A stretch of 64,000 nt of DNA from Flavobacterium sp. 9R (lineage in GTDB: Bacteria; Bacteroidota; Bacteroidia; Flavobacteriales; Flavobacteriaceae): contig NZ_LR733413.1 of NCBI RefSeq assembly GCF_902506345.1, positions 2,853,974 to 2,917,973 on the forward strand, read 5' to 3'. Every line of letters starts with the position of its first letter. Positions within the stretch are counted from its first letter, which is position 1. The position numbers and the translations under genes were made by a program. Under the pieces are notes generated by a model. The model was not told where the DNA came from, searched no databases, and worked only from the letters and a program-made list of their open reading frames with translations. Of the stretch, positions 16,093 to 25,352 are shown one piece after another.

Positions 16093-18393
16093 ATGAAGAG
16101 AATTGCCTTGTTTTTTTGTTGTTTATTAGCCCTTAATGTTGGTTTTTCACAAAGCCAATTGTCTTGGCAAGGTTATTTTTCTTATAACGAAATTAAAGAT
16201 GTAGCGCAATCCAATTCCAATCTTTTTGCTGCTTCAGAGAATGCTTTGTTCTCAAAAAATACACTTTCAAACACATTAAAAACTACCACGACTATCGATG
16301 GTCTTTCGGGTTTAACGATATCAGCTTTGTATCATAGTACCGCTTTCAACAAAACTATTGTGGGTTATGAAAACGGCCTTTTAATTGTGATTAATGAAGC
16401 TGACGGTTCCCTGCTGAAAGTGGTCGATATTATCAACAAACAATTGCCTGCCAATATCAAAAAAATCAATCACTTTTTGGAACATCAGGGCATTCTTTAT
16501 GTTTCTTGTGATTTTGGTATTGTACAATTCAATTTGAATACGCAACTTTTTGGAGATACTTACTTTATAGGCGATTTAGGAAAGGAGATTTCGGTGAAGC
16601 AAACGGCTGTTTTTGAAGGAAATTTTTATGCTGCAACAGAAAATGGAATTCGAAGAGCAGCTATTACGAATCCAAACTTAATCGATTATCAGCAATGGAC
16701 AACGCTTTTGTCTGATAATTGGTCGGGAATTACTGCTTTTGGGGCAGATTTGTATGCTTCAACCACAGCTGGTACGATTTACAAATATGGGCTGAGTTCA
16801 TTCTCTGTCGTTCAAAGTTTTGGTGCGCCTATAGTTGATTTGCGTTCTGATGCAAACAATTTACTAGTTACAACTCCCAGTCAAATTTCGGTCTTTGGGT
16901 CGGGCTTGCTTTTAATAAAACAAATAAATAGCAATCAAATTTTGGATAAAAATCCAGTTTTTACTTGTGCGACTATTGTCAATACTAATTTGTTTTTGGG
17001 CACCAAAGAAAATGGTTTGCTAACAACTACACTGTCTGTTGGCGCACCAATAACCGATAGTACACCTCCAGGACCACTCAGAAATGCAATTTTTTCATTT
17101 CAAGTTACTCCAACTGCGCTTTGGGCGGTTTATGGAGGTTATACAGGTGACTATAATCCTTATTCTTATAACAACAGCGGTCCTAATTTATATGGTATAA
17201 GCCGACTCAGCACTCAGAGTTGGTTATCAATTCCTGCAAATGAGGTTTTGGGAGCCAAATCTATTTCGAGAGTAACGATTAATCCAAATGACGAGACTAA
17301 AGTTTATGTGAGTTCTTTCTTTTCGGGATTATTACGCATAGAAAATGAAGTGCCAAATTTGTTGTATAATCAAACCAATTCGGGTTTGGAATCGATTGCT
17401 TTTCTAGGACCAACTTATATCGATGTTCGTATCAACGGAACAGCGTTTGACAAATCAGGGAATCTTTGGGTGACCAATTCCCGAATCGAAAATGGCTTAA
17501 AAGTCTTGAGAAGTAATGGACAATGGCAAAGTTATTCCTTGAATTCCATCGCCGAAAAAAGTATTGATGTGAGCATGGGAAGAATGGTCATCGATAAAAA
17601 CAATACCAAATGGATTGCTTCTAATACTGATGGAGTAATCGCTTTTAACGAATCGGGTACACCCACATTTAAGAAAATAACTTTTGGAGCTGACAAGGGA
17701 AACCTGCCTACAACAGATGTACGAGCTTTGGCTATAGATACAAATAATCAACTTTGGATAGGAACGAACAAAGGACTTCGAGTGTTGTCGAATGTGAATA
17801 ATTTTCAAAATACAACAGCACTTACTACCAAACCAATTATCATTCTAGAGGATGAAGTTGCTCAGGAGTTGCTCTTTGAGCAATTTATCAATGCGATTGT
17901 AGTAGATGGAGCCAACAATAAATGGGTAGGAACGGCAGATTCAGGTGTTTTTTTATTGTCATCCAATGGGCAAAAAACGCTGTATCATTTTACCACCAAT
18001 AATTCACCATTACCGAGTAACACTATAAACGATATTGGAATCAATTCGGTTACTGGTGAAGTCTATATTGCTACGACCAAAGGGATGATTTCGTTTAAGG
18101 GTGTGGCTACGGGAGCTAGTGATTCTTTGAATAATGTTTATGTTTATCCCAATCCAGTGCGCCCTGAATTTAGTGGAACGGTAAAAATAGCGGGTCTTTT
18201 GGATCGGGCGAATATAAAAATAACCGATATCGAAGGCAATTTAGTGCACGAAGCAGTTTCTGAAGGAGGAACTATAGAGTGGGACACTACTGCTTTTGGA
18301 AAATACAAAGTTGCTTCAGGCGTGTATATGATTTTTATTTCTGCTGAAGATGGCATCGAAACCAAGGTGAAGAAGGTGATGATTATTAGATAA
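16093..18393 (+). CDS. porZ: Type IX secretion system protein PorZ
   Basis: 766 aa surface component of the type IX secretion system. Signal peptide of about 19 residues (ending VGFSQ); two beta-propeller-like domains (repeated IWVG/IGTNKGL-type blades such as LWIGTNKGLRVLS and KWVGTADSGVFLLS); then a C-terminal Ig-like sorting domain beginning VYVYPNPVRPEFSG and ending KKVMIIR. In Porphyromonas PorZ belongs to the attachment complex that transfers cargo to A-LPS (family knowledge). The adjacent recO is a conserved Bacteroidota arrangement that supports the call. It implies the organism exports CTD-bearing proteins and may glide. Confidence 0.88.
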   Translation: MKRIALFFCCLLALNVGFSQSQLSWQGYFSYNEIKDVAQSNSNLFAASENALFSKNTLSNTLKTTTTIDGLSGLTISALYHSTAFNKTIVGYENGLLIVINEADGSLLKVVDIINKQLPANIKKINHFLEHQGILYVSCDFGIVQFNLNTQLFGDTYFIGDLGKEISVKQTAVFEGNFYAATENGIRRAAITNPNLIDYQQWTTLLSDNWSGITAFGADLYASTTAGTIYKYGLSSFSVVQSFGAPIVDLRSDANNLLVTTPSQISVFGSGLLLIKQINSNQILDKNPVFTCATIVNTNLFLGTKENGLLTTTLSVGAPITDSTPPGPLRNAIFSFQVTPTALWAVYGGYTGDYNPYSYNNSGPNLYGISRLSTQSWLSIPANEVLGAKSISRVTINPNDETKVYVSSFFSGLLRIENEVPNLLYNQTNSGLESIAFLGPTYIDVRINGTAFDKSGNLWVTNSRIENGLKVLRSNGQWQSYSLNSIAEKSIDVSMGRMVIDKNNTKWIASNTDGVIAFNESGTPTFKKITFGADKGNLPTTDVRALAIDTNNQLWIGTNKGLRVLSNVNNFQNTTALTTKPIIILEDEVAQELLFEQFINAIVVDGANNKWVGTADSGVFLLSSNGQKTLYHFTTNNSPLPSNTINDIGINSVTGEVYIATTKGMISFKGVATGASDSLNNVYVYPNPVRPEFSGTVKIAGLLDRANIKITDIEGNLVHEAVSEGGTIEWDTTAFGKYKVASGVYMIFISAEDGIETKVKKVMIIR

Positions 18394-18413
18394 AGATTTC
18401 AATTTTTAAAAGC

Positions 18414-18485
18414 CATATCTCAAAAATCCCAAATCCCAAATCCCAAATCCCAAATCTCAAAATTCTAAATCCCAAATTCCAATCC
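18414..18485. repeat. Long period-7 array immediately before recO
   Basis: About ten heptamers in one register: cccaaat four times (18428-18455), flanked by drifted units caaaaat, ctcaaaa, ttctaaa, tcccaaa, ttccaat. It fills the whole porZ-recO gap and ends 2 nt before the recO ATG, so it must form the translation-initiation region. Confidence 0.85.
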
Positions 18486-18487
18486 AC

Positions 18488-19201
18488 ATGTTGGTAAAAA
18501 CCAAAGCCATCGTAATTTCTACTTTAAAATTTCAAGAAAAAAGCTTGATTGTGAAGTGCTTTACGCAATCTCATGGTCTAAAATCCTATTTTGTCAGAGA
18601 CGCATTTTCTGGAAAAAAGAACAATCAAAAAATCGCCTATTTTCAGCCTTTATCAATTTTAGAAATTGAAGCAGTGCATAAAAATAAAGGAACTTTAGAG
18701 CATTTTAAAGAAATCAAAACGGCTATACCGTTTCAAACCATTCCTTTGGATATTGTAAAAAGTACTATGGTGTTGTTTCTTTCTGAAATTTTACATCACG
18801 CTATTCACGAAGAAGAAAAAAACGATGATTTGTTTCAGTACCTCGAAACAGCGCTCCAATGGCTAGACACGCATAATGAAACGAGTAACTTCCATCTGAT
18901 TTTACTGCTTGAAATTACCAAGTTCTTAGGGTTTTATCCAGATACTTCCGATCAAGATTTGCCTTTTTTTGAAATGAACGAAGGGGTTTTTTCCCTCTTT
19001 CAGGCAATTAGTTGTTTGTCTGAACACGAATCTTTTTTGCTAAAAAAATTAATTGATTTGAGATTAGACTCGGATCAAAAAGTTTTTCACGTTATAGAAC
19101 GCCAAATTCTGCTCAAAATACTAATTGATTATTACAGTTTTCATTTGGATGGTTTTAAAAAACCAAAGTCTTTGGAGATTCTTAAAGAAGTTTTTTCTTA
19201 A
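18488..19201 (+). CDS. recO: DNA repair protein RecO
   Basis: Recombination mediator that loads RecA onto SSB-coated DNA in the RecFOR pathway. 237 aa. N-terminal OB fold (KAIVISTLKFQEKSLIVKCFTQ) and a helical C-terminal domain; the zinc-binding cysteines seen in some RecO are not evident, as in many Bacteroidota. Follows porZ on the same strand; the gap is entirely a period-7 repeat array. Confidence 0.9.
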   Translation: MLVKTKAIVISTLKFQEKSLIVKCFTQSHGLKSYFVRDAFSGKKNNQKIAYFQPLSILEIEAVHKNKGTLEHFKEIKTAIPFQTIPLDIVKSTMVLFLSEILHHAIHEEEKNDDLFQYLETALQWLDTHNETSNFHLILLLEITKFLGFYPDTSDQDLPFFEMNEGVFSLFQAISCLSEHESFLLKKLIDLRLDSDQKVFHVIERQILLKILIDYYSFHLDGFKKPKSLEILKEVFS

Positions 19202-19213
19202 ATTTTATGCTCT

Positions 19214-19255
19214 CTGCTAACTTTTGACGCTCAACTTTCAACTTTCGACTTAATT
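19214..19255. repeat. Period-7 array before ileS
   Basis: Six heptamers: ctgctaa, cttttga, cgctcaa, ctttcaa, ctttcga, cttaatt. A near-consensus -7 box (TACTTTCG at about 19259-19266) follows. Confidence 0.7.
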
Positions 19256-19291
19256 TTATTACTTTCGCACCTCGATTAAGAAAAGGATACA

Positions 19292-22200
19292 ATGAGTACA
19301 AAATTTACTGAATACAAAGGACTTGACTTGCCAAAAGCGGCATCCGAAGTGCTTGATTTTTGGAAGAACGAAAATATATTTGAAAAGAGTGTAACTACGC
19401 GCGAAGGCAATACGCCTTTTGTGTTTTTTGAAGGACCTCCTTCGGCCAACGGATTGCCAGGAATTCACCACGTGATGGCACGTGCCATTAAAGATATTTT
19501 TTGCCGCTATAAAACCCAAAAAGGTTTCCAAGTAAAGCGTAAAGCGGGCTGGGACACTCACGGTCTACCGGTGGAATTGGGAACTGAGAAAGAATTGGGA
19601 ATTACCAAAGAAGATATTGGAAAAACCATTTCCATCGAGGATTATAACGAAGCGTGTAAAAAAACCGTAATGCGTTATACCGATGTTTGGAACGATTTGA
19701 CTGAAAAAATGGGCTATTGGGTAGATATGGAAGACCCCTATGTGACCTATAAACCCAAGTATATGGAATCGGTTTGGTGGTTGCTAAAACAAATCTATAA
19801 CAAAGATTTGATGTACAAAGGCTACACCATACAGCCCTATTCACCAAAAGCAGGAACAGGTTTGTCTTCTCACGAAGTGAATCAGCCAGGAAGTTACCGT
19901 GATGTAACGGATACGACCATTGTGGCTCAATTCAAGACATTACCAGAAACATTACCTTCATTTTTACAAGGTTTTGGAGCTATTCACATTTTGGCTTGGA
20001 CGACGACACCTTGGACTTTGCCATCGAATACCGCTTTGACAGTTGGACCTAAAATCGATTATGTTTTAGTAAAAACCTTCAATCAGTATACATTTGAGCC
20101 AATTTTTGTGGTTTTGGCCAAAAATTTAGTAGGGAAACAATTTGCAAAAGGATTTTTCGCTTCTGAAGATGCAACTGATTTCGAAAATTTCAAAGTAGGT
20201 GATAAAAAAATACCGTACCAAATCGTAGCCGAATGTAAAGGTCAAGATTTAGTGGATATTCGTTACGAACAATTATTGCCTTTTGTATTGCCATATCAAA
20301 ATGCAGAAAATGCGTTTAGAGTGATTGCTGGTGATTTTGTAACTACTGAAGACGGTACGGGTATTGTACATACTGCGCCTACATTTGGTGCAGATGATGC
20401 TAAAGTAGCCAAAGAAGCTACTCCAGAAGTGCCGCCAATGTTGGTTTTAGATGAAAATGGTACTCCAGTTCCTTTGGTAGATTTGCAAGGAAGATTCATT
20501 CAAGGTCTTGGAGATTATTCAGGGAAATACGTTAAAAACGAATATTATAACGAAGGAGAAGCACCAGAGCGTTCTGTAGATGTTGAAATCGCTATTCGTT
20601 TAAAAGAAGAAAACAAAGCCTTCAAAGTAGAGAAATACGTGCACAGTTATCCACACTGTTGGAGAACGGATAAGCCAATATTGTATTATCCATTAGACTC
20701 TTGGTTTATCAAAATTACCGAGGTGAGAGACCGTATGTTCGACCTGAACGACAGCATCAACTGGAAGCCAAAAGCTACTGGTGAGGGACGTTTTGGTAAT
20801 TGGTTGAAAAATGCTAATGATTGGAACTTATCACGCTCTCGTTATTGGGGAATTCCTTTGCCTATTTGGAGAACAGAAGACAAACAAGAGGAAATTTTAA
20901 TTGGTTCTGTTGAAGAATTATACAACGAGATAGAAAAAGCTATTGCCGCTGGTGTTCAAACCAATAATCCGTTTGCTGGTTTTGAAATTGGAAATATGTC
21001 TGAAACTAATTACGATTTGATTGATTTACACAAAAATGTGGTAGACCAAATCACCTTAGTTTCTGCTTCAGGAAAACCAATGAAACGCGAATCCGATTTG
21101 ATTGACGTTTGGTTTGACTCAGGTGCTATGCCTTATGCGCAATGGCATTATCCGTTTGAAAATAAAGAAAAAATAGATCAAAATACCGATTTTCCAGCTG
21201 ATTTTATTGCTGAAGGTGTCGATCAAACTCGTGGATGGTTTTATACTTTACACGCTATTGGTGCTTTGGTTTTTGATCGTATAGCTTACAAAAACGTAGT
21301 ATCCAACGGTTTGGTTTTGGATAAAAATGGACAAAAAATGTCCAAGCGTTTAGGTAATGCGGTTGATCCTTTTACTACATTAGAAGAGTATGGTCCTGAT
21401 GCAACGCGTTGGTATATGATTTCGAATGCCAATCCTTGGGATAACTTGAAGTTTGACATTGAAGGAATTGCTGAGGTGCGTCGTAAGTTCTTTGGAACGT
21501 TGTACAATACGTATTCTTTCTTTGCATTATATGCGAATATCGATGGCTTTAGTTATGCAGAAGCTGAGGTACCTCTAGAAGAACGCCCAGAGATTGATCA
21601 ATGGATTATTTCAGAGTTGAACACGTTGGTCAAAGAAGTGGATGTATTTTATGCCGAATATGAACCAACTCGTGCCGCTCGTGCTATTTCTGATTTTGTT
21701 CAAGAAAATCTGAGTAACTGGTACGTGCGTTTGTGTAGACGTCGTTTCTGGAAAGGCGAGTATGCTCAAGATAAAATTGCTGCTTATCAAACGCTTTATA
21801 CTTGTTTGTTAAGCATAGCAAAATTGAGTGCACCTATCGCTCCTTTCTTTATGGATAAGTTGTATAAAGACTTGACTCAAGCAACAGGAACAGAGAATTT
21901 CGAGTCAGTACACTTGGCACAATTCCCCGTTTCAGTTGAAAAGTTTGTTGATAAATCGCTAGAGAGTAAAATGCAGAAGGCGCAGACAATATCTTCATTG
22001 GTTTTGTCACTACGTAAAAAGGAAATGATCAAAGTGCGTCAACCTCTGCAAAAGGTAATGATTCCAGTACTTGACGCGGTTCAGAAGGCTGAAATCGAAG
22101 CTGTTGCCGACCTCATAAAAGCCGAAGTTAACGTCAAAGAAATCGAGCTTTTAGACGATGCTTCAGGCATATTGGTTAAACAAATTAAACCTAATTTTAA

Positions 22201-22693
22201 GGCTCTTGGACCACGTTTCGGAAAAGATATGGGTCTGATTTCCAAAGAGATACAGTCTTTTACGCCTGATCAAATCAATCAATTAGACAAGGAAGGAAGC
22301 TTAAGTATGGTAATTTCAGGAAAAGATGTAATTTTATCATTAGAGGATGTAGAAATTTCTTCGCAAGACATTGAAGGTTGGCTAGTGGCCAATGCTAACG
22401 GAATTACGGTAGCATTAGACATCACCATCTCTGAAGAGTTAAGAAAAGAAGGAATTGCTAGGGAGCTAGTAAATCGTATTCAGAATATCCGTAAAGATTC
22501 TGGTTTCGAGGTTACTGATAAAGTGAAGGTTTACGTTCAAAATCACGCTGTTTTACAAGAAGCAATTCTAGCCAATGAAAGCTACATTAAGTCAGAAACA
22601 TTGACAGAACAATTGCTATTTGCAGAAAACTTAGAAAATGGCACAGAAATTGAATTCGACGACATTAAAACAAAATTAACGATAACAAAATAA
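19292..22693 (+). CDS. ileS: Isoleucine--tRNA ligase (long, GxHH-signature type)
   Basis: Charges tRNA-Ile, cytosolic. 1133 aa, longer than the about 930 aa of E. coli-type IleRS and like the eukaryote-related IleRS2 class. The catalytic core has KMSKRLGN (KMSKS loop), an editing CP1 domain with WTTTPWTLPSN, and an anticodon-binding C-terminal half. The class I signature normally reads HxGH after GLP; here residues 57-60 read GIHH (codons 19460-19471), the swapped GxHH form. I recall published work linking GxHH in IleRS2 with very high mupirocin resistance. No second ileS is in the window. Confidence 0.95.
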   Translation: MSTKFTEYKGLDLPKAASEVLDFWKNENIFEKSVTTREGNTPFVFFEGPPSANGLPGIHHVMARAIKDIFCRYKTQKGFQVKRKAGWDTHGLPVELGTEKELGITKEDIGKTISIEDYNEACKKTVMRYTDVWNDLTEKMGYWVDMEDPYVTYKPKYMESVWWLLKQIYNKDLMYKGYTIQPYSPKAGTGLSSHEVNQPGSYRDVTDTTIVAQFKTLPETLPSFLQGFGAIHILAWTTTPWTLPSNTALTVGPKIDYVLVKTFNQYTFEPIFVVLAKNLVGKQFAKGFFASEDATDFENFKVGDKKIPYQIVAECKGQDLVDIRYEQLLPFVLPYQNAENAFRVIAGDFVTTEDGTGIVHTAPTFGADDAKVAKEATPEVPPMLVLDENGTPVPLVDLQGRFIQGLGDYSGKYVKNEYYNEGEAPERSVDVEIAIRLKEENKAFKVEKYVHSYPHCWRTDKPILYYPLDSWFIKITEVRDRMFDLNDSINWKPKATGEGRFGNWLKNANDWNLSRSRYWGIPLPIWRTEDKQEEILIGSVEELYNEIEKAIAAGVQTNNPFAGFEIGNMSETNYDLIDLHKNVVDQITLVSASGKPMKRESDLIDVWFDSGAMPYAQWHYPFENKEKIDQNTDFPADFIAEGVDQTRGWFYTLHAIGALVFDRIAYKNVVSNGLVLDKNGQKMSKRLGNAVDPFTTLEEYGPDATRWYMISNANPWDNLKFDIEGIAEVRRKFFGTLYNTYSFFALYANIDGFSYAEAEVPLEERPEIDQWIISELNTLVKEVDVFYAEYEPTRAARAISDFVQENLSNWYVRLCRRRFWKGEYAQDKIAAYQTLYTCLLSIAKLSAPIAPFFMDKLYKDLTQATGTENFESVHLAQFPVSVEKFVDKSLESKMQKAQTISSLVLSLRKKEMIKVRQPLQKVMIPVLDAVQKAEIEAVADLIKAEVNVKEIELLDDASGILVKQIKPNFKALGPRFGKDMGLISKEIQSFTPDQINQLDKEGSLSMVISGKDVILSLEDVEISSQDIEGWLVANANGITVALDITISEELRKEGIARELVNRIQNIRKDSGFEVTDKVKVYVQNHAVLQEAILANESYIKSETLTEQLLFAENLENGTEIEFDDIKTKLTITK

Positions 22694-22738
22694 ACCAACC
22701 AAAAAAGAATTAACCAACCCATTAAATTAATTTAGGCT

Positions 22739-23119
22739 ATGATCGAGGAAATGACACGATACTCAGACGCTGATTTAGCAGAGTTCAAACAGATAATCAA
22801 AGAAAAGATAGAAAAAGCACAAGCTGATCTTGACTTGATAAAAAGTGCCTATATGAATGATTTAAATAATGGTACTGATGACACTTCGCCTACTTTCAAA
22901 GCTTTTGAAGAAGGAAGCGAAACAATGTCTAAAGAAGCCAATTCACAATTGGCCATTCGTCAAGAAAAGTTCTTGCGTGATTTAAAAAATGCTCTTTTCC
23001 GTGTTGAAAACAAAACCTACGGTATTTGTAGAGTAACAGGAAAATTAATTGGCAAAGAAAGACTAAAAATCGTTCCTCATGCAACTATGAGTATCGAAGC
23101 TAAGAATTTGCAACGATAA
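22739..23119 (+). CDS. TraR/DksA-family protein
   Basis: 126 aa: N-terminal coiled coil (about residues 8-75), then a C-terminal zinc-finger-like region. DksA-type proteins bind RNA polymerase through the secondary channel and tune rRNA and amino-acid promoters with ppGpp (family knowledge). Here the finger region YGICRVTGKLIGKERLKIVPHATMSIEAK keeps only one of four cysteines, so zinc binding is unlikely; this is usual for the Bacteroidota branch. It lies 45 bp after ileS and ends in a hairpin terminator built from 7-nt units. Confidence 0.88.
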   Translation: MIEEMTRYSDADLAEFKQIIKEKIEKAQADLDLIKSAYMNDLNNGTDDTSPTFKAFEEGSETMSKEANSQLAIRQEKFLRDLKNALFRVENKTYGICRVTGKLIGKERLKIVPHATMSIEAKNLQR

Positions 23120-23140
23120 TTATTTAAAATAGTAAATTTC

Positions 23141-23190
23141 AAATTCCAAATTCCAAGTTTATCTTTTGGAATTTGGAATTTCTTTTTTTT
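23141..23190 (+). terminator. Terminator made of heptameric repeats
   Basis: A perfect 16-bp inverted repeat (23141-23156 and 23166-23181) built from two AAATTCC units, with a 9-nt loop and a T-run after it. A repeat array here doubles as an intrinsic terminator for the dksA-like gene. Confidence 0.8.
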
Positions 23191-23232
23191 GGAATTTAAT
23201 TTTTATTTTAGAGTTCTTTTTTTGAATTTGTC

Positions 23233-23240
23233 TATTTTTG
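23233..23240 (+). promoter_or_regulatory. -7 box of lspA
   Basis: TATTTTTG, matching TAnnTTTG, 19 bp before the ATG. A terminator lies just upstream, so lspA is independently transcribed. Confidence 0.5.
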
Positions 23241-23259
23241 CCCCACTAAAAATACTATA

Positions 23260-23868
23260 ATGTCATTACGCAAAGCTTATTTCCTTATTTTTATTCTGTT
23301 ACTTGTTGACCAAGTTTCTAAAATATATGTCAAAACAAATTTTGAATTAGGTCAAGAGGTCACCGTTTTCAATTGGTTCAAAATTCATTTTATAGAAAAC
23401 GAAGGAATGGCTTGGGGGACCAAACTTCCAGGCGAATATGGCAAGTTGTTTTTAACCGTTTTTCGCATTTTTGCAGTTGCAGGAATTGGTTATTGGTTAT
23501 GGGATTCCGTGCGTAATCACAAAAGCTCTAATTATCTTATCGTGGCGATTGCCTTGATTTTTGCGGGAGCATTAGGAAATATTATAGATTCTGTTTTTTA
23601 CGGTGTTATTTTTAACGACAGTTATCAGCAATTGGCCGTTATGTTCTCTGAAGAGCCTTACGGAACTTGGTTTCACGGACAAGTGGTCGATATGTTTTAC
23701 TTTCCTATCATCAAAGATTTTCCAATGCCAGAATGGGTGCCTTTCATCGGAGGGAGACCTTTCACTTTCTTCAATGCTATTTTCAACGTAGCAGATGTGG
23801 CGATTTCAACGGGAGTGGGAATCTTAATTGTTTTCAATAAAAAAGCTTTTCATAAAGGAGATGCTTAA
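23260..23868 (+). CDS. lspA: Lipoprotein signal peptidase (signal peptidase II)
   Basis: Inner-membrane aspartyl protease that removes signal peptides from diacylglyceryl-modified prolipoproteins. 202 aa with four hydrophobic segments, longer than the about 165 aa of E. coli LspA because of a loop with HGQVVDMFYFP and a Bacteroidota-type insertion before the last helix. Catalytic aspartates: GNIIDSVFYG and FNVADVAISTG. ENEGMAWG is the conserved asparagine region. The window encodes many lipoproteins that need it (DUF4270, SGNH, PAP2 and others). Confidence 0.94.
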   Translation: MSLRKAYFLIFILLLVDQVSKIYVKTNFELGQEVTVFNWFKIHFIENEGMAWGTKLPGEYGKLFLTVFRIFAVAGIGYWLWDSVRNHKSSNYLIVAIALIFAGALGNIIDSVFYGVIFNDSYQQLAVMFSEEPYGTWFHGQVVDMFYFPIIKDFPMPEWVPFIGGRPFTFFNAIFNVADVAISTGVGILIVFNKKAFHKGDA

Positions 23869-23874
23869 TTTTTA

Positions 23875-23973
23875 GGAGCTTTTTCCTGCTGTACGCTATA
23901 TCTTTTATACTAGAAACCCTTTCAGTTAGTAAAACTGAAAGGGTTTCTAGTATAAAAGGATGCCGCTCCCATC
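23875..23973 (-). ncRNA. Hairpin-rich element, copy 3 (candidate structured RNA, radA 3' region)
   Basis: On the minus strand, from 23973: GATGGGAGCGGCATC small hairpin with AGCGG in the loop, then a perfect 26-bp stem (arms 23933-23958 and 23902-23927) with a 5-nt loop, then GATATAGCGTACAGCAGGA and AGC/GCT. The flanks match copies 1 and 2, while the stem is longer and unrelated in sequence. It begins 18 nt after the radA stop codon, so it would be the 3' end of the radA transcript. There is no T-run after the long stem, arguing against a plain terminator. Confidence 0.55.
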
Positions 23974-23990
23974 AGGGCTAGGGGTTTGAG

Positions 23991-25352
23991 TTACCCAAAG
24001 AGTTCGGCTGCTACATCTTCAATTTTTGTGACTAACCGAATTTGAATCCCGGTATTTTTAATTGCAATCTTGTTGTATTTTGAAACGAATATGGTAGAGA
24101 AACCCAGTTTTTCGGCTTCTTGTATGCGTTGGTCAACTCGATTCACAGGACGAATTTCTCCTGAAAGTCCAACTTCTCCAGCAAAACAAAAATCTTTATG
24201 GATAGGAATGTCTTCGTTTGAAGATAAGATGGCGGCAACGACAGCCAAATCAATCGCTGGGTCATCCACTGATAGACCACCTGTTACGTTCAAGAAGACA
24301 TCTTTGGCCCCTAATCGGAAACCAGCCCTTTTTTCTAAAACAGCCAAAATCATATTTAGTCGTTTGGCGTTGTAACCTGTTGTGCTTCGTTGAGGTGTTC
24401 CGTAAACAGCGGTACTTACAAGCGCTTGTATTTCTATCATTAAAGGTCGCATACCTTCTAATGTAGTGGCAATAGCAGTTCCTGAGAGTTGTTCGTCTTT
24501 ATGCGAAATCAATATTTCAGACGGATTTGAAACTTCGCGTAAGCCGCTGCCCAACATTTCATAAATACCTATTTCAGCAGTGGAGCCAAAACGGTTTTTA
24601 AGTGAACGAAGAATGCGGTACACGTGGTTTCGGTCGCCTTCAAATTGCAAAACAGTGTCCACCATATGTTCCAGAATCTTTGGGCCGGCAATTGTGCCAT
24701 CTTTGGTGATGTGGCCAATAAGAATCACGGGAACGTTGGTTTCTTTGGCAAATTTAATCAACTCTGCGGTGGTTTCTCTAATTTGAGAAATGCTTCCAGC
24801 AGTTGATTCAATATAATCCGTATGCAGTGTTTGAATCGAATCGATGATTACAATCTCAGGCTGCATCGTTTCGATTTGCTTAAAGATGTTTTGTGTTTTG
24901 GTTTCGGTCAAAATATAGCAATTGTCTCCATTGGGAGTAATGCGTTCTGCACGCATCTTGATTTGCTTTTGACTTTCTTCCCCAGAAACATACAAGGTTT
25001 TGTAAGGCAGTTTTAACGAAATTTGGAGTAGCAGTGTACTTTTTCCAATCCCCGGTTCTCCGCCTAACAAAATCAGTGAACCAGGAACAATTCCACCTCC
25101 TAAAACACGATTCAGTTCGGCATCGGTGGTGTCTAGTCTAATTTCAGCTGTTGAATCAATTTCGTTTATGCGCAATGGACGTGGCGCTTTACTCAAAGAA
25201 ACAGGTTCGCTTTTCCAAGCTACTTTTTCTTGTTTTTGTATAATTTCTTCTGCAATGGTGTTCCATTCTTTGCAGGAATTACATTGTCCTTGCCATTTGG
25301 CATATTGAGCGCCACAATTTTGACAAAAAAAGGTAGTTTTTACTTTGGTCAT
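23991..25352 (-). CDS. radA: DNA repair protein RadA
   Basis: RecA-like, DnaB-type branch-migration ATPase of recombination repair. 453 aa. Zinc finger C4 at the N-terminus (CQNCGAQYAKWQGQCNSC), Walker A GGEPGIGKSTLLLQ near residue 93, the RadA signature KNRFGSTAEIGIYEM near residue 255, and a Lon-protease-like C-terminal domain. Its ATG shares one base with the stop codon of the upstream esterase-like gene, so the two are translationally coupled. Confidence 0.96.
   Translation of the reverse strand: MTKVKTTFFCQNCGAQYAKWQGQCNSCKEWNTIAEEIIQKQEKVAWKSEPVSLSKAPRPLRINEIDSTAEIRLDTTDAELNRVLGGGIVPGSLILLGGEPGIGKSTLLLQISLKLPYKTLYVSGEESQKQIKMRAERITPNGDNCYILTETKTQNIFKQIETMQPEIVIIDSIQTLHTDYIESTAGSISQIRETTAELIKFAKETNVPVILIGHITKDGTIAGPKILEHMVDTVLQFEGDRNHVYRILRSLKNRFGSTAEIGIYEMLGSGLREVSNPSEILISHKDEQLSGTAIATTLEGMRPLMIEIQALVSTAVYGTPQRSTTGYNAKRLNMILAVLEKRAGFRLGAKDVFLNVTGGLSVDDPAIDLAVVAAILSSNEDIPIHKDFCFAGEVGLSGEIRPVNRVDQRIQEAEKLGFSTIFVSKYNKIAIKNTGIQIRLVTKIEDVAAELFG

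Noticed and set aside
23902..23958. Long hairpin read as a simple bidirectional terminator for lspA and radA
   Set aside because: There is no T-run on either side and its flanks match the two other structured elements; it is better described as copy 3 of that family, although it may still end transcripts.
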